64,000 nt of DNA from Nemophila menziesii (GCA_029959085.1 JARWIR010000005.1:36077350-36141349); one strand, 5' to 3'. Numbered from the stretch's first letter, positions 21,449 to 33,500 are shown. A program made the numbers and translations. The notes: generated by a model not told the origin, from the letters alone.

Positions 21449-21733
21449 ATGATAAACCGAACAAATGCTATGGATTATGAGAGGAAGTGTTGTATCCTAG
21501 GGAAGAACAAAAATTTGTCTGGTTCTACAGTTAAAAAGGCCATCAATCTTGATGAGCCTACTGAAGAAAAACAAAAGGAAGAGGCACCTGCACAACCACT
21601 ACACAAGAAATTAACAGCTAGGATGAGGGTATCATCAAAGCCTACAGAAAAGGCACAAATCCAAGATCAAGGTTCTTCTTCCTCCTCTCAGAATAATTCT
21701 TGTACCCCCATGGGCTATCAAATTGTAACATGA
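21449..21733 (+). pseudogene. Athila copy A: 3' ORF (env-like position) remnant
   Basis: A 94-residue frame in the place where Athila elements carry an additional 3' ORF, beginning 11 bp after a GAGTTTGGGGT tract, as in copy B. Lysine, glutamate and serine-rich, with no membrane segment visible. Short acidic coding-like sequence continues to about 21900 after stops. Function unknown. Confidence 0.5.
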
Positions 21734-21949
21734 AGTCGAGCTTTTAAGAGAAGAAAACTGAGCACTTTGGGTGGAAATTACATAGATTGAGTCAACATTG
21801 GAAGAGGTAACTACGAACATGGATATTGATAATTATTCTTCTTTTGAGGAGGAGGACATGATGGATATTTATGGCCATGTACCCCATTCTAATTATTCTT
21901 CTTAATTGATTGTAGGCACTAGGTAGGTAGTTTAGTTTAATTTTATAGC

Positions 21950-22592
21950 TTTATTGAGTCTTTTTCGAGTCATGGGGACACGACTCACTTTTGAGTTTGG
22001 GGTGGGTTCGTTGTCTCATCCCAATTTTTTGTGTTTTATATGCTTTCAATAAAATTATTCTTAGGGTTGCGTTGACTGTAGAGTATTTTAAATTCCCCCA
22101 TCAAGCATGATTTTCATGAATTTATGATAAAAATTAGTTGACTTTAGGAGTTAGTGTAAACTGCACTTAGATTGCATGCAAATATGAGATAATTGATCGG
22201 AAGGATTAATGAACAATGCAAAAGAAGTAAACTTGTGCTTAAGGATACTAGGTGGTTTGTAGAACGTGAGATCTAAATGAGTAGAGAACCCACTTGGGTA
22301 TGAAATAGAGGCAAGTTGTGTAAATAGGAAAATGATAGAGGCAGTTCTTTGTTAGCCCTTTGAATCCTTTTTGGCTTTCTATCCCTGAATTAATTATATC
22401 CTTCTTAGCTAAATTTTTAGCCTTTAAGCCTTTCTTTTGTCGCCACATTATAAGCCAATATCCCTTTAGTTAGGCATGACCATATGACCCGCTCTTGAAT
22501 CACGATCCTGAGACTTCCTGTCTTGAGCTTGAGTTTGGGGTGGTGGGTCCACCATATGGGAATTTACATTGGGTTGGGATTTTTGAGCTTAT
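21950..22592 (+). repeat. Athila 3' noncoding block with polypurine tracts
   Basis: Contains GAGTCATGGGGACACGACTC (21967, a short hairpin), GAGTTTGGGGT at 21993-22003 and again at 22531-22541 followed by GGTGGGTCC. The same block, diverged, occurs on the minus strand at 42500-41822. The last tract lies about 50 bp before the LTR start at 22593 and could serve as the plus-strand primer. Confidence 0.6.
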
Positions 22593-24186
22593 TGATGTCT
22601 ACTTAATTGTTCTTATTTTCGACCCTTAGGAGACATCATTTTTGGTGTTTATTTAATCAATTTGATAGACTTTTGGACTAAATATGCAATAATATGATTT
22701 TCCTCTTTTATTTCTAGCATTTTTTATTTATTAAGCTTTTGCGCGTAATATTGGTATTTTTAGTGTAAAGTTTACAGGTTTTAGATGTTAGCTAGAAGAG
22801 GAATCCGAGGAGAAAGTCAAAGATCAAAAGATAGAGTCAAGACTTGAAGAGAAATCCCGAAGATATTATTTTTAGAGCTGAAAATCCATTTTCCAGGCCA
22901 TAGATTGCTGATTTCGAGGTACCTAAGCGATGATTTAGCCGCTGACCTTTGAAGATAAAACATTCCTTATCGAGTTACGGAACTTTAGCAACTGGAATGA
23001 GGTCAATCGGAGTCATAACGAATCGGGAAAAGCCGTTTTAGTGAAGACATATCAGCAGTTACGGGATTTTGGGCTAAGTTAGTGGACTTGGGCCTTTTAT
23101 ATTTCATTTAATTAAAAGCCTAGGGCCAAGTCCGAATTTCCACTTATAAAAGGAGGTCTGGACTTCTATTTTTCATACAATTCACATTCTGCAAGATTAA
23201 AAGCACCAGAGAGAAGCAACTGAAGGAAGGAGAAGAAGCTACAAGAGCTGGAGAGGGTCTATATCTCCGTTCGTAGTCATTCCGATTCCGGAAATTAGGT
23301 TCTTTTATCTTTTTAATTCTGTAAACAATATGAATTCCTTTACATTTAAATTAGTTTTTCGTTTTAATATGAGCTAAACAATTCATAGTGCTTGAGAACA
23401 ATTAATGGGTGAATCCCAATCTTATTGAATTACGAATGTTGAATTTGGGTTTCTGTTAAATTAAATTAAATTAGGTCTTTTACTCTTTTCAATAAATTGA
23501 GCTTATTTACTGTTTTTGGAGTAGCTAACTAAGAACAGGTGTTAGTATCTAGGCTATTCCAATTAGTGGCGATTGGATCATCGAGGGTTTAGGTACGGAA
23601 ATATTTATTTAATCTAAAATAGAAGCTATTGATTCTGACGAACGTAGCTAATTTTAGGGCCAATGTGGTAATAAACTTAAACATCCAAAAGTGGATCATA
23701 TTTACCCTGACGGGACTAGTGACACTCTAGGATCGCCTTATAGTCCACCCTGACGGGGGTATAAGGAATTTGGAATCCTGACCATTGTAATTGACCAATT
23801 TAACCCTTAAACAACATAAGTTAGGAAATAGGATTGGGAGGATCCTTGCATTCTCAAGTGCTACTTCTCATATTGCGTTTTACATCATTTTACTTGCGTC
23901 TTAGCTTTTACTTGCATTTATAATTTGTTTTTCATTCAGTAGCTTTAATAACAAAAACCAAACAAACATATTATCTCTATTTATTTTCATAAGTGCATCA
24001 ATCATTAATAGATAAGCATTGTAGTCAACCATCCCGTCCTTGGAACGAATCTGTTTTATCAGTTATACTACTTAGGACAACCGTACACTTGCGGTTGTGG
24101 TTCGATTATTCATTGCATTTATTTAGAACACACAAAGGACCACCACTTATCAATTGTGCTCTATGCTATAGTTTGATGATGATTCA
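22593..24186 (+). repeat. LTR, TGATGTCTC family (first LTR of the plus-strand locus)
   Basis: Begins TGATGTCTAC and ends ATGATTCA at 24186. A TATAAAAGG at about 23143 is a possible LTR promoter. It carries CACCCTGACGGGGG-type boxes (about 23705 and 23746) and near its 3' end ACTTAGGACAACCGTACACTTGCGG. Its partner is at 24928; the two share order of motifs but are heavily diverged. Confidence 0.65.
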
Positions 24187-24927
24187 CAGGTTTATTATAT
24201 TGTAACCCTTTGCCGGGGTAATAGTGAATGAAAAAGAAGCTACGAGCTAAAGTTATGAAAAGGCATAATTATGAAAAATAGCATGATATCTCAACATTAA
24301 AAAAGAGAGTCATAGCTATACAAAAGAAAAAAGAATGATTTGAAAAATATATTCGGACCGGCAAAGTGGAAATTTTTATGTGATCATCTTTAATGCTTAT
24401 TGGGTTAATTTGGGGACGCTACATTAGCGCGTCAAATGGGTTGAGTGAGAACGTTATTCGAGTGTAAACTCAAGCTCTTGGACAGTTTGTTGATGGTAAG
24501 TGAGGAGAGAGCCAAAAGCTCACTTCAAATTTACCAAATATACATATCATACCGTCCCTAAGCCTACGCTAAAACCGTAAAGATCTCGTGATTCCTAGAT
24601 ACACAGTGAGTTAATAGGGAATATGGTAAGTGGATCGTTCAAAGCAAGTAAAGATAGGAACACCCTATTGCCACCATCTTGAGATAAGTAATAAGCGTAA
24701 CCTTCTAGCATTGTGAATTTAATTTTGGATTGATATTATTTTGTGTTTGATTTTACATGATAAGTGTATGTGTATATTAATTCCTAGATTAGACTATATG
24801 AGATTTCTTTTAAGTTGTGCTTTGGTAATATTTTCTAAACTCTACCTTCAGCGTTCACCTAAAAGATCATTTTTTTTTATTTTTTATTTTACTTTGTCGG
24901 GACGACAAAGGTTTGAGTTTTGGGTCT
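24187..24927 (+). other. Conserved noncoding internal region
   Basis: No frame, yet clearly related to the minus-strand copy at 39536-40298. Shared blocks include AGCATGATATCTCA, AAAAAGAGAGTCATA, CAAAGTGGAA followed by TTATGTGA-CATCTTAATGC, GGGTTGAGTGA and GGAGAGAGCCAAAAGCTCAC. Retention of such blocks suggests packaging or reverse-transcription signals, or just common descent. Confidence 0.5.
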
Positions 24928-26735
24928 TGATGTCTCTCTATTGTTCTAATTATTAGCCCTTTGGAGACATCCTTTTGGGTGAAATAATGACTTATTTGAT
25001 AGACTTTTATGCTTATTTGATCATATTGCGCGCTTTCTCCTCTTGGAAATTGACTATTTTCATTTTTGAGCTTTTGTGCATTAATTTGATTATTTTTAGT
25101 GCAAAGTTAGTAGGTTCTTGAATTTCATGAAAGACCAATCCAAGGAGGAGAAGTGAGAATTAAAGTCTTAGAGTATTTTAGTGTGTTAGGAAGTACTGTT
25201 ACTCAAGTTTCTATTTTTAGAGTGCACTTTCCTATTTCTAGTCTTGAATTATTGATCTATTCTTTTTAAAGCATATGCGGTTTAATTATTTATTTATTGT
25301 GAAGCTTTAAAAGATACATGGTAATTAATTAGAGATCAAGTCAAGTCAAAGAAGTAAAGGAAAGAAGATTTACATGGAAATAAGAAGATTAAGGAAGGAT
25401 ATATGCAAAGAAGGAAAATATAAAGTTGCCTTATGAATCTGAAATTCCAGACACGTTTCAAAGACGAGTCCATAACTTAAAATTGGCTAGGAATTTGGGC
25501 GAGTGGTTTGCACCAATGGAAAGAGCTTTCTGAGACAAGCGGTTTCGAATATTGGAACGCGTTAAACGGATAAGTAGTGAATAAGATATGACCAAAACAA
25601 ATCAGCAGCAGAATCTTACCTTTCCTAGATTTTAGGGTTACGAATTTAAGAGTTCTTAGCTTGTCTTCCACTCCAAGCAAATTCGACCTAGGGCTTACTA
25701 TCACCTATAAATACACCCCTTAGCCTCCTTTTTTCACACACTTCAGAGAATTACACAAGAGGCTTAAGGTTTTCAAGTCAGAGCAAGAAAGCAAGGAGAA
25801 ACTATTGCTGGGGGAGTCATGTTCTTCCATCATCAGTCATCTTACCCTTTAGGTTATCAATTTATCTTTTGTATTTAACATTAATTTCTTTTATTTAATT
25901 TTAGTTTTCAATTCTGTTATGAACTAGTTTCTTTAGTACTTGAGAATCGCTATATGGGTTGAACTTAATTCTGTTTAATTTATGTTTTCTGAATTTTGGA
26001 TTTAATGGTTTAAATTAGACTAGCTATTTTGTGTTGACTATTATTTTGTTTTAATCAATAATTTTGAAGTTATGAATCAAACTTAGCTCATAGTAATTAG
26101 GCTATTCCATATAGTGGTGTATGGATCACCTTGACGGGGGGTTTAATTACATACTTAGATAATAGACGCATAGTATCAGTTATTGACCCTGACGGGCTTA
26201 ACTAACCATGCAGCCAATGATGTAATTTAGTATTCATCTGAAGGTAGTTTATATTCACCCTGATGGGGTTTGTAATACCGTAGGATAGCTCCTAAGTCCA
26301 CCCTGACGGGGGTTAAGAGATATTAGAATCCCGACTAGCACAATAATACCAGCTTAGCCCTTAAACAGAAGCATGAATTAGATAGGTTAGGTGAAACCCT
26401 GGCGAGGATCAAGTACTCTTTCTCTTCTGAAGTTTCAATTCTCTTTTACGTGCTTTATTTTATTTCCGTAGTTTATTTTCTTGCATCTTTTAATTTATAA
26501 AAACCAAACAAAAATCTTATCTTTCATTTTTTTGTCAAGCAATTATTCCTACTTTTCGATTAATACCTGAGTTGTGCCTAATCCGTCCCTGCGAACGAAC
26601 TTGTTTATCATATATTACTTGGACAACCGTGCACTTGCGGTTAAGTGGTTCCCTTATCTTTGGTTCTTAATTTATAAACATACCAGGACCCACCACTTGA
26701 CGATATATTATCTACCGTTCCATATTGATCAAGTT
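24928..26735 (+). repeat. LTR, TGATGTCTC family (second LTR of the plus-strand locus)
   Basis: Begins TGATGTCTCTC at 24928 right after a purine-rich tract. CACCTATAAATACACC at about 25698 is a possible promoter. Four boxes of the type CACCCTGACGGGG lie at about 26127, 26185, 26256 and 26299. The 3' part has CCCTGCGAACGAACTTG and ACTTGGACAACCGTGCACTTGCGG. The exact 3' end is uncertain (about 26735). Confidence 0.6.
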
Positions 26736-26766
26736 CATCCTCTGAAGTTGTTGGAACATCTTGGCT

Positions 26767-27579
26767 CTAAGTCCTGGAAGCATGACTCGCCTTCCCTAAT
26801 GTAGAGCGGTTATCTCCATGGTTCCCTTCTGAAGCTAGATATACCGTGTTCATAGCAGCTGCAATATATGAACGTAGTGGTTGTTTCTCGGATTGATTTG
26901 CTATTTGTGTAGTTGGCGCCTGCTCAATCATCATGGCGTCTCTATCATCCTTACCTGCAATGCACGGTAAACGTTCAGTTAGTATGAGATTGGTCATCAA
27001 ATGCGTAGTAGGCGGAGCCGAGGCCAATAAGGCGAGGAATTCATCTGTCACATGCTGCAGAGTTAACAACCCCATCAAGAGCTCTTGTTGATTATCCCCA
27101 TCCACCGAGAAAGTCAGATTCTGGATGATACTGTCCAAGGGAAAAGATACTTCACGCCCCGAGGATGACCCAGCATATTGCCAAAGCAAAAGTTTCATTC
27201 TCAGCCTCTAAAGCCCGGCTACGTAATTTTAGAGGAGAATTATTACATGTGATAACTCATCTCTATCTAGATAACTAAGTGATCGCTTCGACCCCCGCTG
27301 AACTCCACCTGTAGTTACACGCTTAACACCATCAATGGGGCTTTTGGGTGGTGATAGAGGTGGAGGGTGAGAGAATAATTTCAGTCTCTTGGTGGAGAGC
27401 TTTCGCACATTATTAGGTTTAGCTTTCGGAGAGTAGGACTTCGTTGTAGGTGTTGAGGGGAGAGAAACTGTATGAGAAGAGCCGCTACCATCTTGTATCC
27501 GGCGCTGCCCTGAAGATTCCGGCGGCTTGGGCGGCGGAAGCCTCCCCTTACCCACCATCGATGTTACCGTTATGTTCAA
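26767..27579 (-). pseudogene. Unrecognised broken gene
   Basis: I do not recognise this gene. On the minus strand, 27579-27229 encodes a basic, proline- and serine-rich segment (MVGKGRLPPPKPPES, KSYSPKAK, LSTKRLKLFSHPPP). 27198-26767, in the same frame after two stops (TAA, TAG), encodes a more globular, leucine-rich segment (ELLMGLLTLQHVTDEFLALLASAPPTTHL). Between them the neighbouring frame reads NNSPLKLRSRALEAENETFALA, which looks like coding sequence, so two compensating one-base indels are the simplest explanation. The alternative is a short intron beginning GTAATAATTC. An internal MVGKGR (about 27555) may be the true start. No domain can be named. Confidence 0.45.
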
Positions 27580-28139
27580 GGAAGGGAAGTCAAAGTGCAG
27601 GAAAAGAAATAAAAGCCCAAATAAGGAAAGAAAAACAAAGTCAAGCCACTCGTACTACTAAGACCTCTAGAGAGAAAAGCAGAGTCAATGAAAATATCCT
27701 TATCATTATCATAAAAATATCTAAATTGATATTAAAGGTTTAATAATATATTTACAACAAAATAATATATTAATCTATAATTCACAAATATAAACTAGTT
27801 GAGATCGAGCATACATGTTTACTTGACAAGCTTAAAGTGGAGATTCAGCTTAAGATTGTTTATATTCAAACGACTTTTTCTTCGGGGCGAGGCCGAACTG
27901 CTCACGAGCTGCTCGTGTATTTACCGCACTACTAAAAATATTAAAAATCTTTCGAAACATATTTATAAACTTTTGGATGATCTAAAGCCAAAATTTTCAA
28001 TGCATCATTTGTTTTTTTTTTTAAAGTTTAAATTCGATCTGCATTCTGCACCCACAGATTCGTCCCTTTTTCTTTCCCTCAAAACTTTAGAAATAGTCAT
28101 CACACTATAAACACAAATAATTTTTCGTCGAACATTTCA
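27580..28139. other. Intergenic, no gene recognised
   Basis: AT-rich; short frames only. No element ends seen. Confidence 0.45.
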
Positions 28140-28357
28140 AAGTGTTGCTCCATTTTGTCTTGACTTTGTTTATGCTCATATATATAGTTTACATAATTTA
28201 CTTATATTCCGACCAACAAACAAAGAGATAATAGAACTGAACTGATGCCTTAATTAATAATGTTGCGTGCACATAGGTAGAAACCACTACTAATAAATAT
28301 ATGTAAAACGAATTGTGGTTGAGATTATATCCTATTAATTAGTCAAGACTTGTATAG
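28140..28357 (+). promoter_or_regulatory. 5' flank of the second pseudokinase copy
   Basis: Homologous to 12120-12350 (see the blocks listed there). In this copy the triplet aligned with the upstream ATG at 12309 is ACG, which supports the downstream start in both copies. Confidence 0.5.
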
Positions 28358-29009
28358 ATGATGGAAAGTCGTAAGCTGGTATTCTTGGGAAATAATGATA
28401 ATGGAAGGGTTGCTGATCAAGAATATGATATAGATGAATTATTACGTTCGGAGGCTGAAGTTTTAGGTAAAGCAGGAACTTTTATAGTTTCGTATAAGGC
28501 GTATTTAGAAGATCGGAAAATTACTGTAAATGTTAAGAGATTAATGAATCATTCTTTACCTGAGAATGAATTCAGAGAAAAAGCCGAACAACTTGGGAGC
28601 CTGATTCATCCAAATTTGCTTCCTCTCAGAGCTTATTATTATGATAAGAGTGAAAGACTTCTTGTCTTTGATTATAACTCTAGTGGATGTTTGGCTTTCG
28701 TCTTGCACGGTAATTACACCTCCAATTTTGGTTCAAGCCCGTACTTCATATAATTTTTTTAATCTTCAACCAACAAAACCAATGTTTTTAATGGTTAAAC
28801 TTATTATTTATAGGAAGTGAACTCAAATTCCATTGGCAAACAAAATGTAGGATCATTTACGAAGTTTCTCAGGGTATAAAATATCTCCATGCCCAGGGTC
28901 CAAATGTTTGTCATGGAAACATCAGATCTTCCAAAGTTTACCTCACCTCTACTAATAATGTTTGTCTTTCTGATTGTGGAATTTCACAACTTTTTATACC
29001 AGACCCTGC

Positions 29010-29376
29010 TCTTGGAATATAGCAACCAAAGTCGAGAAGAAAGAATTGGATGCAATAGTAGTACAGGGACTAAAATGCAAATAATGCATAGTTAGTATAG
29101 TTAGCTTGATCTCCAAGTATAGCTTAGCTGTAATTAGTTAGGATGGTTAGATTAGTTACAACAATAAAGTCAAAGATGCTTCTTAGACTAGAATCAAGTG
29201 TATAAATACATAAACACATTGTATAATCAATAACAGAAAATAAGCTGCTCATTTTGCTCTCTCTTCTTCTTCTTCTTCTTCTTCTTCTTCTTCTTCTTCT
29301 TCACTTCCTTTTTCTTTTCTTCTGCAACTCTAAGCTTTCATCAATGGCTCCTTTTATAACTTCATCAAACTCAACA
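29010..29376 (+). repeat. Copia 5' LTR
   Basis: 367 bp. TATAAATA at 29201-29208 is the likely promoter. A CTT microsatellite at about 29265-29302 is 24 bp longer than in the 3' LTR. Confidence 0.95.
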
Positions 29377-29388
29377 TGGTATCAGATG
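29377..29388 (+). promoter_or_regulatory. Copia primer-binding site
   Basis: TGGTATCAGATG follows the 5' LTR directly. Its first ten bases match the complement of the 3' end of initiator methionine tRNA, the usual Copia primer. Confidence 0.9.
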
Positions 29389-29457
29389 TAGAATCTTCCG
29401 CATAGCTACTCGATCACTAGTCTCATTCTCCTTCTTCATTCTATACTTTTCTCTGCC

Positions 29458-30546
29458 ATGGCGCAACCTACTTCGATCACTGAAGACTTCTCAAGCCCCT
29501 ACTACCTCCATCCAAGTGAGAACACCGGAGCATCACTTGTTTCCGATGCTTTAACCGGTGATAACTACTTAGCTTGGTCAAGAGCTATTGAAATATCCTT
29601 AGCTGTCAAAAATAAGCTCGGATTTATCAATAGCGATATACCTCAGCCATCTCTCACCGACCTTCACCTTTTCACTGCGTGGAACAGAGCCAATAGCTTG
29701 GTTCTATCATGGCTGCTTAACTCCATTTCAAAAGAAATTCGAAGTAGCTTACTCTATGTAAACTCAGCTTATGAGCTCTACAATGAAATTAAGACTCGAT
29801 TCTGCAAAACTAATGGAACTCGCATCTTTCAGCTTGAAAAATCATTGAGCTCAATTGCGCAAAACACAAGCTCAATCTCTGAATATTTCAGTAAATTCAA
29901 AGCTATTTGGGACGAATATTCTCACTCTCGTCCTATGCCGGTATGTTCTTGTGGTTTTATGAATCAATGCTCTTGCAAAGTTTTTGATTCTCTAATTGAA
30001 CGACAACAAGCTGATTTCGTTATGAAGTTTCTCCTTGGATTAAATGATTCATATTCGGTTGTTCGAAGTCAAATCTTACTTATGGATCCATTACCTAACA
30101 TCAATTCTGTGTTTGCAATGTTAATCCAAGAGGAATCTCATCAATCTATCTCTCACTCTATTGAAACTTCAGCTTCACAAGCTTTTGCAGTTCAACATCA
30201 ATCACGACCTTCATATTTTTCTGAGAGAAAAAGAGTTTTGTGCACTCATTGTGGTTACACAGGACATTCAATTGATAAATGTTTTCAGCTCCATGGTTAT
30301 CCTCCTGGTTGGACTGGTCCCAAGGGAAAGAGAAGCAATAATAATCAAGCTAAAGCACACAATGTAACCTCAGCTGAAGATCATGCTCCTGACACAAAAA
30401 CTCAACATACTCATGATTTCACTCCTGCTGAAGTAGAAAAACTCATGGCTCTTGTTCACAATTCCTCTCCTCATAATGCAGCTGTTCAAAAGGTAACAAT
30501 CTTACTTCAACTTGGATACTTGACACAGGTGCTACAGATCATTTGA
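29458..30546 (+). CDS. Copia gag
   Basis: Capsid/nucleocapsid protein, 362 residues, starting at the ATG at 29458 (MAQPTSITEDF). The N-terminal region has the Copia gag signature (DNYLAWSRAIEISL, about residues 33-46). The CCHC zinc knuckle CTHCGYTGHSIDKC is at 30241-30282 and is followed by HGYPPGW. The frame runs past the expected fusion point and ends at TGA 30544-30546, because the protease lies in the -1 frame. Most plant Copia elements have gag and pol in one frame, so this is either a one-base deletion at CAAAAGG (30488-30494) or a frameshift site. Confidence 0.92.
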   Translation: MAQPTSITEDFSSPYYLHPSENTGASLVSDALTGDNYLAWSRAIEISLAVKNKLGFINSDIPQPSLTDLHLFTAWNRANSLVLSWLLNSISKEIRSSLLYVNSAYELYNEIKTRFCKTNGTRIFQLEKSLSSIAQNTSSISEYFSKFKAIWDEYSHSRPMPVCSCGFMNQCSCKVFDSLIERQQADFVMKFLLGLNDSYSVVRSQILLMDPLPNINSVFAMLIQEESHQSISHSIETSASQAFAVQHQSRPSYFSERKRVLCTHCGYTGHSIDKCFQLHGYPPGWTGPKGKRSNNNQAKAHNVTSAEDHAPDTKTQHTHDFTPAEVEKLMALVHNSSPHNAAVQKVTILLQLGYLTQVLQII

Positions 30547-33500
30547 TATATTCAATCTCTTTATATACAAGTAATATCAGATTTGACAACACAATTATAA
30601 CCTTACCTAATGGAGAAACTGTTAAATCCACTCACAAAGGAGATATTAGATTGAATAATGATATAATGCTACAAGATGTACTGTGTGTTCCCCATTTTAA
30701 GTACAATCTTCTATCAATTTCCAAACTCACTAATGATTCTTCTATTTCTGTGGTGTTTCTTCCTTCTCATTGTGAATTGCAGGCTCTCCACACCAAGAAG
30801 ATGATTGGGACTGCATTTGAGAGACAAGGCCTTTACTACTACACATCTTCAACACCTAAGCCTACTTCTTTTTTAGCTTCTTCAAATAATTTTGACTTGT
30901 GGCACTCAAGGCTTGGACATCCTTCCAATGCTAAGCTACAAGCTCTTCAAACTATTGACTCTTCTATCTCTTTTCTATCATGTAACATTTGTGATATTTG
31001 TCACTTTGCAAAACAAAAACGCTTAGTTTTTCCATTATCTTCATCGACTAGCTCATGTTGTTTTGAACTTATACATTGTGACATTTGGGGTCCCTTTAGA
31101 GAAATATCTCATTCTGGGCATAAGTACTTTCTAACCATAGTTGATGACTTCTCTAGATGCACTTGGACCTATCTAATGTCTTCAAAATCTGAAGTACACA
31201 CTCATCTCACTTCATTTTACAACATGATCCTAACTCATTTCAAAACCAAAATACAAACACTTAGATCAGATAATGGACAAGAATTTTTGATGCCCTCTTT
31301 TTACTCTTCTCTTGGCATTATTCATCAACTTAGTTGTGTAGAAACCCCACAACAAAACGGTTTGGTAGAAAGAAAACACCAACACCTTTTATCCACTGTT
31401 AGAGCATTAATGTTCCAATCAAAAATGCCTTTAAAATACTGGTCTGAGGCTATTCTTACAGCTGTTCACATCATTAATAGACTCCCCACCCCACTTCTCA
31501 AAAATCTATCTCCTTATCACATTTTATACAAAAAACCACCCAAGCTTAACCATCTTCGAGTCTTTGGGTCCTTATGTTTTGCATCTACACTCACAAATGG
31601 TAGATCAAAATTTGATTACAGGGCTATTAAATGTGTTTTCCTCAGTTATCCTCCTGGAACTAAAGGCTATAAACTCTTAAATTTATCATCAAACACAATC
31701 ATCATTTCAAGAAATGTGATATTTCATGAGCATATTTTTCCCTTTGCTCAGATCAATACACCATCTATGCCCCACTCCTTCATGTTCCCTCCCTCAGTTC
31801 AAACATTTCCACTCACTCACCCCTCTCAAAATTCATCTATACCTATTCAAACTCCCTCACCATCATCCACACAGCCTATACCTAATACTCAACACTCAAT
31901 ATCTCAGCCTCCACAAAGAACAACCAGGCAAAGACAACCTCCCTCCTACCTTAAAGACTACATCACTTCACTCTCTCTATGCAATTCTCAATCACTTCAA
32001 GGACAGGAGAGCCCTCTCACAAAAGGTATTCTCTATCCACTTGAAGATTTTTTAGGCTCTAATCAGTTGTCTTCTGGCTATAAGTCTTTTATTGCTGCTA
32101 TAAGTGTTTTACATGAACCTAAATCTTTCAAACAAGCTTCCACATCCTCTGAATGGATGAATGCTATACATCAAGAACTTAAAGCCTTACAAGATAACAA
32201 CACATGGTCTATAGTTCCTTCAAGCTCAGCTATGTCTCCTATTGGTTGTAAGTGGGTTTTTAAGCTCAAATATAAGGCTGATGGTTCACTTGAGAGATAC
32301 AAAGCAAGGCTTGTAGCTAAAGGCTACAATCAACAAGAAGGTCTAGATTTTTTTGACACTTTTTCACCTGTTGCTAAAGTTGTTTCCATTAGAATTCTTG
32401 TTGCTCTTGCTTCTATCAAAGGCTGGCATTTACATCAATTAGATGTTAATAATGCCTTCTTACATGGTGATCTATATGAAGATGTTTATATGACAATACC
32501 TCCTGGTTTAAATGCACCTCCTAACACAGTCTGCAAGTTGAATAAAAGTCTTTATGGACTCAAACAAGCTTCAAGACAGTGGTTTGATAAGCTTGCTTCT
32601 TCTCTTGTATCTTATGGCTTTAAGCACTCACATAGTGATTACAGCCTATTCATTAAACATACTTCTTCAACATTCATTGCACTCCTTGTTTATGTAGATG
32701 ATATAATCATAGCTAGTGATTCAATGGAAGAAGTAACTAAGCTTAAACTCTACTTACACTCAGCATTCACTATTAAAGACTTAGGTCTTCTAAAGTTCTT
32801 CTTAGGTATTGAAGTTGCAAGGTCTTCCAAAGGAATCTCTTTATGCCAGAGGAAATTTGCACTTGATATATTAGAAGAGTGTGGTGTTTCTGCTGCTAAA
32901 CCGGTTTCATTTCCAATGGAATCTACATTAAAACTTCAAAATGATGAAGATGATCTACTTGAAAATCCCACTTCTTATAGAAGATTGGTGGGAAGATTGC
33001 TTTACTTAACAATAACAAGACCGGACATTACTTTCTCTGTTAACTGCTTAAGTCAATTTTTGTCTAAACCTTCCAAGTCTCATTGGAATGCAGCTCAAAG
33101 GGTGTTAAGATATATCAAAATGACACCTGGTCAAGGTGTTTTTTATTCATCAAGCTCGGAAATCAAACTCAAAGGTTTTTGTGATAGTGACTGGGCAGGG
33201 TGTCTTGATACAAGAAGAAGCATCACCGGGTTTTGTGTTTTCTTAGGTGATTCTCTCATCTCTTGGAAGAGCAAGAAACAGTCTACAATCAGCAAATCCT
33301 CAGCTGAAGCTGAGTATAGAGCCCTCGCTGCTATAACTTGTGAAATTCAATGGCTTGTTTACGCATTGAAAGACTACAATTTTGATCATCGTTTTCCTGC
33401 TCTAATTTTTTCAGACAGTAAATCGGCTATTGCCATGTCTACAAATCCGGTTCAACATGAAAGAACTAAACATATTGACATTGATTTTAAGATTACACGT

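Larger units (their letters stand above)
16344..22592 (+). mobile_element. Athila-lineage Ty3/gypsy retrotransposon, copy A, 5'-truncated and decayed
   Basis: Starts just after the long-TIR element and has lost its 5' LTR and most of gag. A 22-bp direct repeat beginning GAAAATGGATGATGGAG (about 16398 and 16462) marks the broken 5' edge. In order: protease, reverse transcriptase, RNase H and integrase relics, a palindrome-rich spacer, a short 3' ORF remnant, and a noncoding 3' block containing GAGTTTGGGGT three times. Lineage is inferred from Athila-type motifs shared with the better copy at 57 kb. Confidence 0.85.
22593..26735 (+). mobile_element. Non-autonomous LTR element (LTR, 740-bp noncoding internal, LTR)
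   Basis: Two related LTRs of about 1.6 and 1.8 kb enclose a 740-bp internal region (24187-24927). The internal region begins TTGTAACCCTTTGCCGGGGTAA, which resembles the TTGCCGGGG part of Athila primer-binding sites, and ends with the purine-rich GAGTTTTGGGTCT. No coding frame. A same-family element with the same internal sequence lies at 37905-41820 on the other strand. It directly abuts Athila copy A, so LTR one may double as that element's 3' LTR. Confidence 0.6.

Noticed and set aside
28889..29095. 68-codon frame spanning the kinase and Copia boundary
   Set aside because: An off-frame reading across the insertion junction; the kinase reading is in another frame.
30488..30494. Programmed -1 frameshift site in Copia
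   Set aside because: CAAAAGG is not a canonical slippery heptamer; a one-base deletion is the simpler reading. Kept only as a question in the findings.
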